Origin: Acidiferrobacteraceae bacterium
GTDB taxonomy: Bacteria; Pseudomonadota; Gammaproteobacteria; Arenicellales; UBA868
Direction: 5' to 3'
Assembly: GCA_002721105.1 (NCBI GenBank)
Contig: PBJL01000031.1
Location: 16,086-80,085 of the forward strand
DNA length: 64,000 bases
The position numbers and the translations under genes are program-made. The notes beneath the pieces are model-generated. The model saw nothing but the letters and a program-made list of their open reading frames with translations. It made no database searches and was not told where the DNA came from. The first letter of the stretch is position 1, and each line of letters begins with the position of its first letter. Below are positions 25,243 through 33,490 of this stretch, piece after piece.

Positions 25243-27728
25243 GAAGCAACATTTCTGGGTAGAAAAGTCATTTTTTTAGTAAACTCTGCTGCAGGCTGAA
25301 CTTTCTTTATATCAGCCCACACACCCTTGTAGTAAGGTATTGTCGTAGATGGATCGACATGATCTGATACCAAATCTGCTACTGAGCCTTTAGGGTGTCC
25401 AAACAACATGAATGTATGTCCAGGTTTCACTGCGTCTGTGATGTATACCATCGCTTCAACACTGCCCATATCATTGAATATCTCGACCATATCTCCTGAA
25501 GACACGATAAGCTCAAAAGCGTCAACTGGATTAATCTCGATAAATGGAACCGGATTGTGCTCAAGAAAATATGGAATCCTTTGGTGATGATACAAAGTTT
25601 GCCAAATATGATTTGCCCTTCCATTATTGATCCAAAATCTATGCTTTCGCCGTTGTCGTGATACTTTTGCTGCGTAGCCATGCCATGGTTGGGGTGCAAA
25701 AATAAATCTAGCCTTACCTGTTGCTGTAAAAAAATGACCATCTTCATGCATTCTTACAGTTCCAACGGGTGTTTTATTAATTAGCCTCGTTGGTGTTTGT
25801 ATGCCTTCGTTGCCCAACGTTCTTAGTAAATCATAAGTAACTCCTGCATAACCTTCCATGGGGTCTTGCTTCGTTCCTTTGAATTGATATCTTGCATGTA
25901 TGAATACATCTTCATCTGTTTTCCAGTCGTAATCCAGAAATTTACTACTCATTAGTGGATTACGGTCTGCCTCATAGAGTTCATGCAGCTTCTTCGCATA
26001 TTTCGAAATTATTTTCCAATCGGGTAAAGATTCACCTGGAGGGTCCATGAATTTAGGGTAAAGTCGCAACCGCCTTTCGCCATTTATCGAGGTCATATTC
26101 ATTTCGCCCCATTGCGCGGCAGGTAATACTAGATTAGCTAACTCGTTTGTTGCTGTTGGGTAAATATCCTGTCCGATTAAAAACATACCGCCATCTTTTA
26201 AACCGTCTACGATTTTAGCTACTCTATTCCCAATATCTTGACCTTCACTCTGCTCTATTGCCCTGGAAACGATATTAACCCGCTCTTGAATTTGTTTTGT
26301 AATAGCCTCAGATCGTAACGTGGTTAGAACAGGGTTGCATCCTCCAACCCAATAACATTTCACTTCTCCACGGCGAACTGCCTCGTCTACGTTCTTAGCA
26401 GGGCGCCCACCAGGATACGGTGGTCGGACATAAGCTTCCTGATGCCCTCCTAGCCTGCTGATTCCAGTGCCAGGTTTTCCAATATTACCGGTCAAAAGTC
26501 CTAAATCAACAATTGCTGCGATATTTTCATAATTCTTTAGACCCCAAATTAACCCTTTCTCATAATGAAAAAGAGTGCGCTTTCGGAAATTTCCGTTCTT
26601 AGTTCGAGCTATCCACTCCGCTGCCTGATAAATCTTATCTATTGGAACGCCCGTGGATTTTGAGGCCTCCTGAAGAACTATTTCAATTGGCCTGTCAACG
26701 GCGAGAGTTGATCGTTGATAGGCTTCAAAAGTCTGCCACTCCATATTTCTTCTGATAAATCCGATGTCATGCCATCTATTCTCAAGGATGACTCTCGCGA
26801 TGGCATTCAAGAGTTGGATATCGGTTCCAGGTTCTATTTGCAAATGCAGCACCCTATTCTTGCCACCAGCAACTTCGGCTGTTGCAACCGACATCGTTCG
26901 CCGTGGGTCGACAATAATGATCCTACCTGATTCGGTAGGTTCCTCTCCAAAAGCTCTTAATTTCTCAGGGCGTGTCGATCCGGCAAGGTTGGGGGTCATT
27001 TGATTCAAAAAATAATTGGTTTGTGTTTCATATGGATTAGCCCCTACTATGACAATGGTATCGGCAAGCCCTGCATCTCCATAAGAATTAGTCAACGGGA
27101 CGATTCCGGCATCGCCTGCAGCGTGAACCTCGCTGTTATACGCAGGACGGTTGTGAATTGATGCAGTGCTCGTGCCTATCCCGCTGAAAAAGAATCGCCC
27201 GACTGCCCAATTGTTTTCAAAACCTCCTCCTCCACCTCCGTGGTCAAAAAATTTCATCCCTATTGCATCAGGTCCCCAACGATCTATCACTGCCTTGATT
27301 ACACGGGAACCAAGCTCTATGCCCTCATCCCAGGTGATTTCAACGTGTGACTGCCCTCTTTTTAACAAGGGCATTTTTAATCGATCTTTTGTAGGTTGGT
27401 TAGGTGCGTACAATGTTTTAGCTAAACCTCCCCCTCTTACAGACGACAATCCTTTGTTAACTGAACATTGTTTATCTGGGATAATTAAAATATTGAATTT
27501 TTTGCCATCACGATCGACCACTTCTGCGTGGCTAGATGGTGGCAACCACGAATCCATGATAGTAAGTTGTTTTTCGTAGTTTGTGTTTAAAGCATTTCTT
27601 TTTGGTGACGGGCCGCCATTCTGTCCGACCGGCCAACGAAATACACGATAGCCACAACCAACAATGCAGAATTGACAGACTGTGTTAAATTCTTCCGCAT
27701 CTCTAGGGGGTAAGGGCACAGAATTCAT
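25239..27728 (-). CDS. aioA: Arsenite-oxidase-type molybdopterin large subunit (AioA)
   Basis: An 829-residue DMSO-reductase-superfamily enzyme closely following AioA. The N-terminal 3Fe-4S motif is C18-x2-C21-x3-C25 with a Ser in GLSSVRGG in place of the fourth cysteine, the hallmark of AioA. All four remembered arsenite-site residues of the Alcaligenes enzyme are present: His192 and Glu200 in IHNRPAYNSE, Arg425 and His429 in SRLGGHQEAY. The C-terminal segment ends like AioA (IPYYKGVWADIKKV). It has no signal peptide, as expected for export with the Tat-bearing small subunit. It would oxidise As(III) to As(V) in the periplasm and pass electrons through AioB to a cytochrome. It follows aioB by 11 bp. 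A different substrate cannot be excluded. Confidence 0.88.
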   Translation of the reverse strand: MNSVPLPPRDAEEFNTVCQFCIVGCGYRVFRWPVGQNGGPSPKRNALNTNYEKQLTIMDSWLPPSSHAEVVDRDGKKFNILIIPDKQCSVNKGLSSVRGGGLAKTLYAPNQPTKDRLKMPLLKRGQSHVEITWDEGIELGSRVIKAVIDRWGPDAIGMKFFDHGGGGGGFENNWAVGRFFFSGIGTSTASIHNRPAYNSEVHAAGDAGIVPLTNSYGDAGLADTIVIVGANPYETQTNYFLNQMTPNLAGSTRPEKLRAFGEEPTESGRIIIVDPRRTMSVATAEVAGGKNRVLHLQIEPGTDIQLLNAIARVILENRWHDIGFIRRNMEWQTFEAYQRSTLAVDRPIEIVLQEASKSTGVPIDKIYQAAEWIARTKNGNFRKRTLFHYEKGLIWGLKNYENIAAIVDLGLLTGNIGKPGTGISRLGGHQEAYVRPPYPGGRPAKNVDEAVRRGEVKCYWVGGCNPVLTTLRSEAITKQIQERVNIVSRAIEQSEGQDIGNRVAKIVDGLKDGGMFLIGQDIYPTATNELANLVLPAAQWGEMNMTSINGERRLRLYPKFMDPPGESLPDWKIISKYAKKLHELYEADRNPLMSSKFLDYDWKTDEDVFIHARYQFKGTKQDPMEGYAGVTYDLLRTLGNEGIQTPTRLINKTPVGTVRMHEDGHFFTATGKARFIFAPQPWHGYAAKVSRQRRKHRFWINNGRANHIWQTLYHHQRIPYFLEHNPVPFIEINPVDAFELIVSSGDMVEIFNDMGSVEAMVYITDAVKPGHTFMLFGHPKGSVADLVSDHVDPSTTIPYYKGVWADIKKVQPAAEFTKKMTFLPRNVAS

Positions 27729-27739
27729 ATTCTTACCCT

Positions 27740-28219
27740 CTAGATGATGTTTGTTTGCCGACCGTATATTAGGCCATCAATATTATAGGCCTGCACAATG
27801 CCGTCCGAAATGCGTAACATAATTTGTGGGAGCGCCTGACTGGCTTGACCAATAATCATAGTGCCTGCTCGCGATGGATCAAAAGTACTCCAATGGCATG
27901 GACAAATTAACATCTTTCTCTCTGGTCGGTAGCTGACAGGGCATCCTTTGTGCGTGCATAACTGCGAATAGGCAACGATTTCATTATTCGGCCCTATGCC
28001 GTTGATCGCAGAATCGTCTAATCTAATTAGCACTGCCGGAGAAGATTTGTCTGGATAGGCAAAATATAAAAGTGTTCGAGGTTCTATATCATTTAGCGGT
28101 GCTATATCTAGAATTGGAAATTGTTTCTCTACCAAATCAGAACTCGCACTATTTGAAACTGAAACGCTAGGAATCACTGCGCCCGCTACCCCTACCTTAA
28201 TAAAATCACGTCTATCCAT
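27740..28219 (-). CDS. aioB: Arsenite-oxidase-type Rieske small subunit (AioB)
   Basis: A 159-residue Rieske protein from the ATG at 28219 (an upstream in-frame start at 28252 would overlap the previous gene and weaken the signal). The twin-arginine signal is RRDFIKVG at residues 3-10. The 2Fe-2S ligands are Cys88, His90, Cys106 and His109 (CTHKGC and CPCHW); Cys93 and Cys108 can form the stabilising disulfide. The run GQASQALPQIMLRI and the final LIYGRQTN are typical of AioB. It carries the AioA subunit through the Tat system and transfers electrons out. The order aioB-aioA is the standard one. Confidence 0.9.
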   Translation of the reverse strand: MDRRDFIKVGVAGAVIPSVSVSNSASSDLVEKQFPILDIAPLNDIEPRTLLYFAYPDKSSPAVLIRLDDSAINGIGPNNEIVAYSQLCTHKGCPVSYRPERKMLICPCHWSTFDPSRAGTMIIGQASQALPQIMLRISDGIVQAYNIDGLIYGRQTNII

Positions 28220-28224
28220 TTCAC

Positions 28225-28797
28225 TCAATCCCAAGATGCATACAAATTGCAATCATGAAAATCCGAAAATTCGGGCTCTGAAGAAGAAAGTATTGCAAAT
28301 CCGTTACGACCACTTGATTGAGTATCAGTATCTTGCTCTATGACAGATCGATTACCGATGAACTTGTCGCTAATAATATTCGTTACGATTACGTACCATG
28401 CTCCGCCTGGAATAGTTATGCCTTCTTTTGGTCCCAACCGAGTACTCATTGCGCGCGCAGTCCTCCAGTCTACTAGAATTTCCATGCTATCTGGCTCTAG
28501 AGAGTTAACTATAGTTAATCTTTGTTTTTTCCAGGCATGAGAACGCCCTATTAAAGCTATATCAATTTTAGGTGTCACGCATAAGATTGCATGTCTATTT
28601 TCACCTTCGATGTTCAAATTCTCGTAAAATAAATCAGACGCCGAAACTGCAAAACAGCCTGGGGTTATATCACCATTTGATAGTTCAGCGACTTTATCCA
28701 AAGCTTCCCCTGAAGTTAACAAAGTCGGCGGTGACCACGGATAGTCCTTAAGGTTTACGTGATCAAAATCTGGTAATGGGAAACGTTTTGCCCACAT
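28225..28797 (-). CDS. Unrecognised protein, first gene of the arsenite-oxidase cassette
   Basis: A protein of 190 residues if it starts at the ATG at 28797, which has a strong Shine-Dalgarno (GAGAGGAG) 7 bases before it. The frame is open up to 28839, but that region contains this ribosome site. I do not recognise the family. It has no membrane span, signal peptide or cofactor motif. It is acidic and mixed alpha/beta in look, with tracts such as DYPWSPPTLLTSGEALD and EGITIPGGAWYVIVTN. It ends 5 bp before the aioB start, so it is almost certainly co-translated with the oxidase. A dedicated chaperone, or a substrate- or cofactor-delivery role, is possible but unproven. Confidence 0.7.
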   Translation of the reverse strand: MWAKRFPLPDFDHVNLKDYPWSPPTLLTSGEALDKVAELSNGDITPGCFAVSASDLFYENLNIEGENRHAILCVTPKIDIALIGRSHAWKKQRLTIVNSLEPDSMEILVDWRTARAMSTRLGPKEGITIPGGAWYVIVTNIISDKFIGNRSVIEQDTDTQSSGRNGFAILSSSEPEFSDFHDCNLYASWD

Positions 28798-29053
28798 GTC
28801 TTCACTCCTCTCCATGCTTGAATGTTTATAAAGTACCATTACAAAAGCTTTGGGGGTGACTATACAACATATAATAAAATTGGAATATATCGTTTCGAGG
28901 ATTCTAGTAAAAGCAGGTCGGCCTAGTAATCATATTTTCGGGTGCGAAATTCGTATTACACGCATACGTTTTTTGCATGATTATCTCGTGTACCATACCC
29001 CTCATATGGAACTTATGTCCCACATAAAAAACATTTATGAAAGTGCACAAGTT

Positions 29054-29084
29054 TTGACACCTACCCTACTACTTTTATCGATAA
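29054..29084 (+). promoter_or_regulatory. Candidate promoter/operator of the methyl-transfer operon
   Basis: A perfect -35 hexamer TTGACA (29054-29059) lies 53 bp before the first gene. No good -10 is found at 17 bp; the closest is TATCGA at 29076-29081. This overlaps a perfect 10-bp palindrome TTATCGATAA (29075-29084) that could be an operator. The rest of the 315-bp region between the two divergent cassettes (28798-29112) shows no riboswitch that I recognise. Confidence 0.3.
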
Positions 29085-29112
29085 CACTATACAAATTACA
29101 AAGTCACAAGAA

Positions 29113-30033
29113 ATGAACACAAGTCGAAATCCTGATCTTAAAAATGCCGTTAACACTCTCCTAGATAATTGGACAATAGAAGTTACTCCTGGCGGGGCAA
29201 AAAAAATTGATGACTTTCGAAATTATCTCAGGCTAGGCACCACTGTCTATATTACGTTTTTGCCAGGCTCAGACTTTGCAGACACTCTTGAAATCGCATT
29301 GCGACTAAAAGAAGAAGGCATGAAGCCAGTACCTCATTTAGCAGCACGAAGTATCCCGAGTTCATCCTGGCTTAAAGATAATCTTGATCAACTGAAAACC
29401 AAAGTAGGTTTGGATCAAGTTCTTCTAATTGGAGGCGGAGTAGATAATCCCGTAGGTGATTTTTCCGATACAATGCAACTATTAGACACTGGATTATTCG
29501 AAGAGTTCGAAATACCGAATATTGGAATTGCCGGCCACCCTGAAGGCAGTCCCGATATTTCCGATGAAAACATCAAAAGCGCATTACTTTGGAAAAACGA
29601 TTATGCTAAAAGAACTGGGTTTAATCTATGTATAACAACTCAGTTTGTTTTTGAGGCTGGCCCAGTTATTGAATGGGAAAAACGTGTACGCGAAGAAGGT
29701 AATACTTTGCCAATCCGTATCGGAATTCCAGGCATCGCAACTATTAAAACACTGCTTAACCATGCGCGCGCATGCGGAGTTGGCCCATCGATTAGATTTC
29801 TCACAAGGCAGGCAAAAAATGTTGCTAAACTAGTACAGCCATCCAGTCCCGATATATTGCTCCTAAATTTGGCTAGACATCAAATTGATAATGAATCGTT
29901 AATCAATGGAATACACGTTTATCCGCTAGGCGGGCTAAAAAAATCTGCGGCATGGTTTGCAACCGTTGGTGACGAGAAATATGAGCTCAATGATGAAGGT
30001 GACCAAATGATTTTTAGCGCTAATGATGAGTAG
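29113..30033 (+). CDS. MetF-like methylenetetrahydrofolate reductase
   Basis: A 306-residue TIM-barrel protein of the MetF superfamily. It has the family pattern VYITFLPGSDFADTLEIALRLKEEGMKPVPHLAAR, then VLLIGGG, and a late ITTQFVFE matching the flavin-site C-I-T-Q-F/L-F motif. It diverges from housekeeping MetF and belongs with the versions found in C1 gene clusters. In this operon it probably runs in the oxidative direction, turning methyl-THF made by the methyltransferases into methylene-THF, or balances methyl-THF pools. No partner subunit is encoded here. Only a weak ribosome site precedes ATG. Confidence 0.83.
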   Translation: MNTSRNPDLKNAVNTLLDNWTIEVTPGGAKKIDDFRNYLRLGTTVYITFLPGSDFADTLEIALRLKEEGMKPVPHLAARSIPSSSWLKDNLDQLKTKVGLDQVLLIGGGVDNPVGDFSDTMQLLDTGLFEEFEIPNIGIAGHPEGSPDISDENIKSALLWKNDYAKRTGFNLCITTQFVFEAGPVIEWEKRVREEGNTLPIRIGIPGIATIKTLLNHARACGVGPSIRFLTRQAKNVAKLVQPSSPDILLLNLARHQIDNESLINGIHVYPLGGLKKSAAWFATVGDEKYELNDEGDQMIFSANDE

Positions 30034-30127
30034 TAATCGCTTATACGTAACATCTTAATACCGGAGATACATGTGGTTCAAAATCCTAAGCATTTTTCTG
30101 TTAGAAAATTATTTTATAGGAGGAATA

Positions 30128-30415
30128 ATGGCAACTAAATACTGTATTCTTTACTGGCAAGAAATACCTTCTTTCGTCGAGGCTACTGACGGTGAGACAA
30201 AACAAAAAATACAATTAAGCGACCGATTTCAGGAACTTATTGATAAAGCCGCTATGAGGCGAAAACTCGCGGGCACTGACGCATACCTAGAAGGTTTCAA
30301 CAAAGGAGAACAAACTGAAGCATCTGGAAGCCCAGAAGAGGTGGCCAAGATGATCAGTGACAAACTGGAAACAGATTTTGACGCTATTTCTGAAGCAGCA
30401 CTCGCGAAACGGTAA
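30128..30415 (+). CDS. Small 'virulence factor' family protein (PF13769-like)
   Basis: A 95-residue soluble protein starting at ATG 30128 with the strong Shine-Dalgarno TAGGAGGA just upstream; the longer frame from 30071 has no such site. The sequence begins MATKYCILYWQEIPSFVEA and is charged and helical in its second half. It matches, from memory, the family named 'virulence factor' that recurs next to MetF-like and corrinoid methyltransferase genes. No catalytic motif is seen. Its recurring position suggests a role in the methyl-transfer complex; the family name should not be read as a function. Confidence 0.7.
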   Translation: MATKYCILYWQEIPSFVEATDGETKQKIQLSDRFQELIDKAAMRRKLAGTDAYLEGFNKGEQTEASGSPEEVAKMISDKLETDFDAISEAALAKR

Positions 30416-30484
30416 TCATAGTTCCGATTCTGAGTAAGCTTTTTAAACGAAGAACAAAATACCTAACTGATGTCTAGTTAATAA

Positions 30485-31123
30485 GTGGAATTATCCTCAA
30501 ACTGCGCGGTTTTCCGGCCGGAAATTAGCGGTATCGATCCTGATACCATACTACGTATTCATGGTTACAAGGAGCCAGATAAAGTAAAACCGGTCATAAG
30601 AGATACTGCCAAAACTATGTTGACGACGGGAATGTCTTTATTTGAACCTGTAATCTACTATCGTGAAGTTCAGATTCAATCATTAGACGGCCCAGATCTT
30701 CATCTTAATGGAAATGCTGTCACCTTCCGTAACCCTGATTTTGATGCATTATTAAGCGGATGTAGCCATATAGTGGTATTTTTACTTACCCTAGGATACG
30801 CGCCAGATAAGAAATCCACTGAACTAGTATCAACAGATGATTTATTGGAAGCCGTTTTTTTGGAAACCGCATGTTGGCTAGGTATTGAGCGTGCTACCCG
30901 TTGCTTTGCAGATGAGGTTCGGGCCACCGCGGAAATCAATAACTGTCGTATCACTCGAAGACTTGCCCCGGGTTATAAAGATTGGGCATTAACAGATCAA
31001 AAGCATTTGTTTGCCCTATTTGAGGGCACTGATATGGAAATTACACTTCTTGATGGTGATTGCATGCAGCCAAAAATGTCGAGATCTGGGATTTATGGTA
31101 TTGCACCGAAAGTAAAAAATTGA
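30485..31123 (+). CDS. Free-standing MetH-type activation-domain protein
   Basis: A 212-residue protein beginning with GTG at 30485; the next Met is at residue 45, too late. Its C-terminal half matches the S-adenosylmethionine-binding activation domain of cobalamin-dependent methionine synthase: RITRRLAPGYKDWALTDQK (the R-x3-GY region) followed by MQPKMSRSGIYGIAP (the P-x-x-S-x-S-G region). In MetH this domain re-methylates oxidised cob(II)alamin using SAM and an electron donor. Here it is encoded apart, beside a separate corrinoid protein, so it probably reactivates that protein. The electron donor is not apparent. Confidence 0.82.
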   Translation: MELSSNCAVFRPEISGIDPDTILRIHGYKEPDKVKPVIRDTAKTMLTTGMSLFEPVIYYREVQIQSLDGPDLHLNGNAVTFRNPDFDALLSGCSHIVVFLLTLGYAPDKKSTELVSTDDLLEAVFLETACWLGIERATRCFADEVRATAEINNCRITRRLAPGYKDWALTDQKHLFALFEGTDMEITLLDGDCMQPKMSRSGIYGIAPKVKN

Positions 31124-31210
31124 GAATGTTTATTTATATTTAATGAATTTAAGGTCCTATTTAATCAAAAACGTCTTGAAGCAAATACTAAAAAACGCAG
31201 GAGAATATAC

Positions 31211-32203
31211 ATGTCGTTACCAAAAGATCGGTTATTAATAATTGGCGAAAACTTCAATGCCACCCGAAAAATTAAAGTTACAAGTCCCAAGGTTTTTAAC
31301 GAGGATGGAAAATTTGGTATCGCGTATACCGACCTAGATGGGACAAAAAAGTTGCTCGACTGTACCGATATTTTCCCTGAAGACCCAAACGAGCAGAAAA
31401 CATTTCTAGTCCCACATATCGCTCAAGCACTCCGAACTAAAGATATGGATTATATCCGTTGGATTATTCGATCTCAGGAAGAAGCTGGAGCACACATCAT
31501 TGACCTATGTGTAGACGAAATGTCGGTGTATCCCGAAGAACGTTACGAGTGGATTAGATGGTTGGTGCAAACCGCACAATCTATTACTGACTCTATCGTC
31601 TCCATTGACTCCTCTGATTCCGAAACGATTAGAGCAGGACTAGAGGCGCATGATGGTAGTAAGAGCCGACCAGCTATTAATTCGTTCAATCAAGAAGATG
31701 GAAGGCAAGTTTTGGTTGATATGGCAAAGGAACGGAACGCAATTTTATTTGCGAACGCCAGCGGTAATTCGGGTATGCCCCAAGACGGAATTGAGCGGGT
31801 AGAAAATCTTGAAAAATGTATGGATCAAATGGAAGCGGGTGGTATTCCAATGGAAGATCGGTTTTTAGATCCACTGGTGTTCCCGATTGGGGCCGGTCCT
31901 GAATTTGGAAATCATTACTTAGATGCCGTACGCGAATTAAGAACGCGATATCCTAAAGTTCACATTTTCGGTGGGCATAGCAACGTATCCTTTGGCCTTC
32001 CTCGGCGGAAACTTGTTAATCATACTTTTGTTACGTTGTCCGTAATAGCCGGCTGCGACTCTCTTATGGTGGATCCTGTCATGAATCCCCCTGTTATTTT
32101 CGAGGATTTTAAATACGCTGCGGAAGCACTCACCGCTAAAGATGAATTTTCAATTAAATTCCTTAAGTACTGCCGCGGGCAGATTCAAAATGCGAAAAAA
32201 TAG
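31211..32203 (+). CDS. Pterin-binding (methyl-THF) methyltransferase
   Basis: A 330-residue TIM barrel of the DHPS/MeTr/MtgA superfamily. Pterin-site patterns are IIGENFNATR near the N-terminus, GAHIIDLCVDE, SIVSIDSSDSETIRAGLEAH, PAINSFNQED, and a C-terminal DSLMVDP. The IDSSDS and INS elements are the conserved folate contacts. It should move the methyl group from the methylated corrinoid protein to tetrahydrofolate (component MT II). A conserved insert near residues 35-60 (YTDLDGTKKLLDCTDIF) is not usual in MeTr. The ribosome site is CAGGAG. The gene fits between the activation protein and the MT I gene. Confidence 0.85.
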   Translation: MSLPKDRLLIIGENFNATRKIKVTSPKVFNEDGKFGIAYTDLDGTKKLLDCTDIFPEDPNEQKTFLVPHIAQALRTKDMDYIRWIIRSQEEAGAHIIDLCVDEMSVYPEERYEWIRWLVQTAQSITDSIVSIDSSDSETIRAGLEAHDGSKSRPAINSFNQEDGRQVLVDMAKERNAILFANASGNSGMPQDGIERVENLEKCMDQMEAGGIPMEDRFLDPLVFPIGAGPEFGNHYLDAVRELRTRYPKVHIFGGHSNVSFGLPRRKLVNHTFVTLSVIAGCDSLMVDPVMNPPVIFEDFKYAAEALTAKDEFSIKFLKYCRGQIQNAKK

Positions 32204-32270
32204 CGTTGCAACCATAATATATTAATGATATATTCATAATATCCTAACAATTTGGGGTTGGAGAAATCTA

Positions 32271-33440
32271 ATGAAAGAACTTTTGCCGAGAGAACGCTTT
32301 GCACGTGCAGTACGTCGCGAACCCGTAGACCGAGTTCCCGTCTTATACAGAATGAAAAGCGAGGCTAAACAGAAAATTGCGCGAATCTATGGTATTGGAG
32401 ATGCTAGCACGGGCGTTAAACACAACCCCGAAGTGGAGCTACGACTTGGCAATGATGCAATTATTTACCAAATTGGAATTAATGCTCAGTTCTCACATCG
32501 CCCTATTCCCATCGGAGAGACATGGTCAAGCCATTGGAATGTTGGCTACGGTAAGAGCGGATTGGAAGGCCGTAACGAAGAAGAGGAGAAAGAGTTTCAG
32601 CAAACCCAAGAGTTTTGGGGGCCCGCTAAAGTAGTGCCTGAGAATTTTCCTAACTTCCACCCAATAACGTCGATGGAGGATCTTAAGAACTACGAATGGC
32701 CCGATCCTAACGACCCTGAATTGCTTGCACCTATCAAAGACCTTTGTGCCAAATACCAAGATGACTACTTTATTATAGTTGACCTATCTTCTACTCTTAT
32801 TGAGGCAGCTTATGCTCACCTTGTGGGTACACAAAATTTCTTTTTAATGCTTTTTGATCAACCAGAATTAATTCATGGCGTATTAGATGGCTTAACTGAA
32901 TACTATACAGAAGTAGGAAAAAACGCGATAAAACTAGGTGTTGATATGATTCGAGTTGGTGATGATGTAGGTGCCCAGCAGTCAATGATGCTATCACCGG
33001 CGCAATGGCGTGAATTAGCTAAACCGCGTTTCCAGCATATGTTTAATGAATTCCGTAAAGAAAATTCAGATATATACATCAAACTTCATTCTTGTGGAGA
33101 TTATTCACCAATACTTGGTGATGAAGTGGATCTGGGAGTTGATTTATCAGGACTCATGCAGCCAACTGGGGGGAATAAAGATCAGGTTGGCATTAAAAAG
33201 AAATATGGTAATGACATAGCGCTAATTGGAGGTTTATGCGTCCAACGGTTACTCCCACGAGGACAAGTCGAGGACGTCCGAAAAGGAGTGCACGATGTGA
33301 TTAAGAACCTGGGGACTGGTTATGGCTACATATTCTCTCCAGCGCACTATATTTTAGCGGATGTCCCGGTTCAAAATATCTATACCATGATCGAAGCTCA
33401 AAGAGAATTTGGGACCTATGGCAAATATCCTTTGAACTAA
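32271..33440 (+). CDS. UroD-family corrinoid methyltransferase (substrate:corrinoid, MT I type)
   Basis: A 389-residue protein of the uroporphyrinogen decarboxylase superfamily (MtaA/MtbA/CmuA-like). The zinc-ligand pattern of the methyltransferase branch is present: His273-x-Cys275 in KLHSCGDY and Cys323 in IGGLCVQR. True HemE enzymes lack this and use Asp residues. The zinc would activate the methyl donor or acceptor thiolate. In this operon it is the only candidate for the enzyme that takes a methyl group from the unknown donor and gives it to the corrinoid protein encoded next. The SD is GGTTGGAG. Substrate (betaine, methoxy-compound, methylated sulfur or methyl halide) is undetermined. 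Confidence 0.85.
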   Translation: MKELLPRERFARAVRREPVDRVPVLYRMKSEAKQKIARIYGIGDASTGVKHNPEVELRLGNDAIIYQIGINAQFSHRPIPIGETWSSHWNVGYGKSGLEGRNEEEEKEFQQTQEFWGPAKVVPENFPNFHPITSMEDLKNYEWPDPNDPELLAPIKDLCAKYQDDYFIIVDLSSTLIEAAYAHLVGTQNFFLMLFDQPELIHGVLDGLTEYYTEVGKNAIKLGVDMIRVGDDVGAQQSMMLSPAQWRELAKPRFQHMFNEFRKENSDIYIKLHSCGDYSPILGDEVDLGVDLSGLMQPTGGNKDQVGIKKKYGNDIALIGGLCVQRLLPRGQVEDVRKGVHDVIKNLGTGYGYIFSPAHYILADVPVQNIYTMIEAQREFGTYGKYPLN

Positions 33441-33490
33441 TTTTTGTATTTCACCCAACTAGAACTATCTACATCGGTAAGGAGAAATAA

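Noticed and set aside
28798..29112. Cobalamin riboswitch upstream of the corrinoid operon
   Set aside because: No B12-box-like sequence or the expected long structured leader could be seen by eye.
28850..29116. 88-codon open frame between the aio and methyl-transfer cassettes
   Set aside because: No ribosome site, no recognisable motif, odd composition, and it overlaps the start of the next gene. It reads as a chance frame in a promoter region.
32271..33440. HemE (uroporphyrinogen decarboxylase) as the function
   Set aside because: The His-x-Cys plus Cys zinc pattern and the corrinoid neighbours fit the methyltransferase branch instead.
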